This document shows positions 15,168 through 15,188 of a DNA stretch of 15,188 bases, piece after piece. The notes under the pieces are model-generated. The model saw only the letters and a program-made list of their open reading frames with translations, did no database searches and was not told the DNA's origin. The stretch lies in the NCBI GenBank assembly GCA_023460955.1, contig JAEWOH010000042.1, forward strand, positions 1 to 15,188, given 5' to 3'. Source of the stretch: Bacillota bacterium. Lineage in GTDB: Bacteria; Bacillota; Clostridia; Acetivibrionales; DSM-1351. Position 1 is the stretch's first letter, and each line of letters begins with the position of its first letter. A program made the position numbers and the translations under genes.

Positions 15168-15188
15168 TGCCGCCGGCAGGGCATCGTA

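Noticed and set aside
1..15188. CRISPR array, rRNA or complete tRNA genes
   Set aside because: No regularly spaced direct repeats and no full tRNA or rRNA pattern were seen on either strand.

Overview
The window looks like part of a genomic island in a low-GC Bacteroidota chromosome, probably Flavobacteriia or Sphingobacteriia; I cannot name the species. Three things point there: AT-rich leaders without clear Shine-Dalgarno sequences, a mobilization and replication set typical of Bacteroidota mobilizable elements (DUF3853-type small protein, AAA ATPase, TOPRIM primase-like protein, MobC, relaxase, coiled-coil membrane protein), and a short RadC/JAB protein of the kind carried on such elements.

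Layout, left to right. Bases 1-135 are the 3' part of tmRNA (ssrA), a classic integration site, followed by a hairpin region that can terminate it. Bases 204-5111 (minus strand) hold a tightly overlapping three-gene operon: a 1134-aa protein with a C-terminal histidine-kinase-type ATPase domain, a stand-alone receiver domain, and a receiver domain fused to a TOPRIM nuclease-like domain. This is the architecture of the Detocs anti-phage two-component system (DtcA, DtcB, DtcC), with TOPRIM in place of the nucleosidase effector of the first described version. Bases 5475-6468 hold a small XRE regulator, a divergent two-helix membrane miniprotein and the short RadC/JAB protein. After a structured non-coding stretch (6517-6730), bases 6744-10898 (minus strand) are the mobilization and replication module. 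It includes a likely oriT at 8649-8695, a nested palindrome at 9591-9651 and paired GTGCA boxes upstream at 10984-11084. Bases 11203-14949 encode an HsdR restriction subunit followed by a YgjP-like metalloprotease, ending in a good terminator. The right edge has a decayed RAYT transposase fragment directly abutting hsdR, and a perfect 17-bp palindrome.

Taken together this is a mobile element carrying at least two phage-defence loci. Reading from DNA to function: DUF3853, AAA ATPase and primase probably handle replication or excision of the element; MobC and the relaxase nick oriT for transfer; the Detocs-like operon and the type I restriction subunit protect the host. No integrase, hsdM or hsdS is visible. 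They would have to lie beyond the right edge or be missing.
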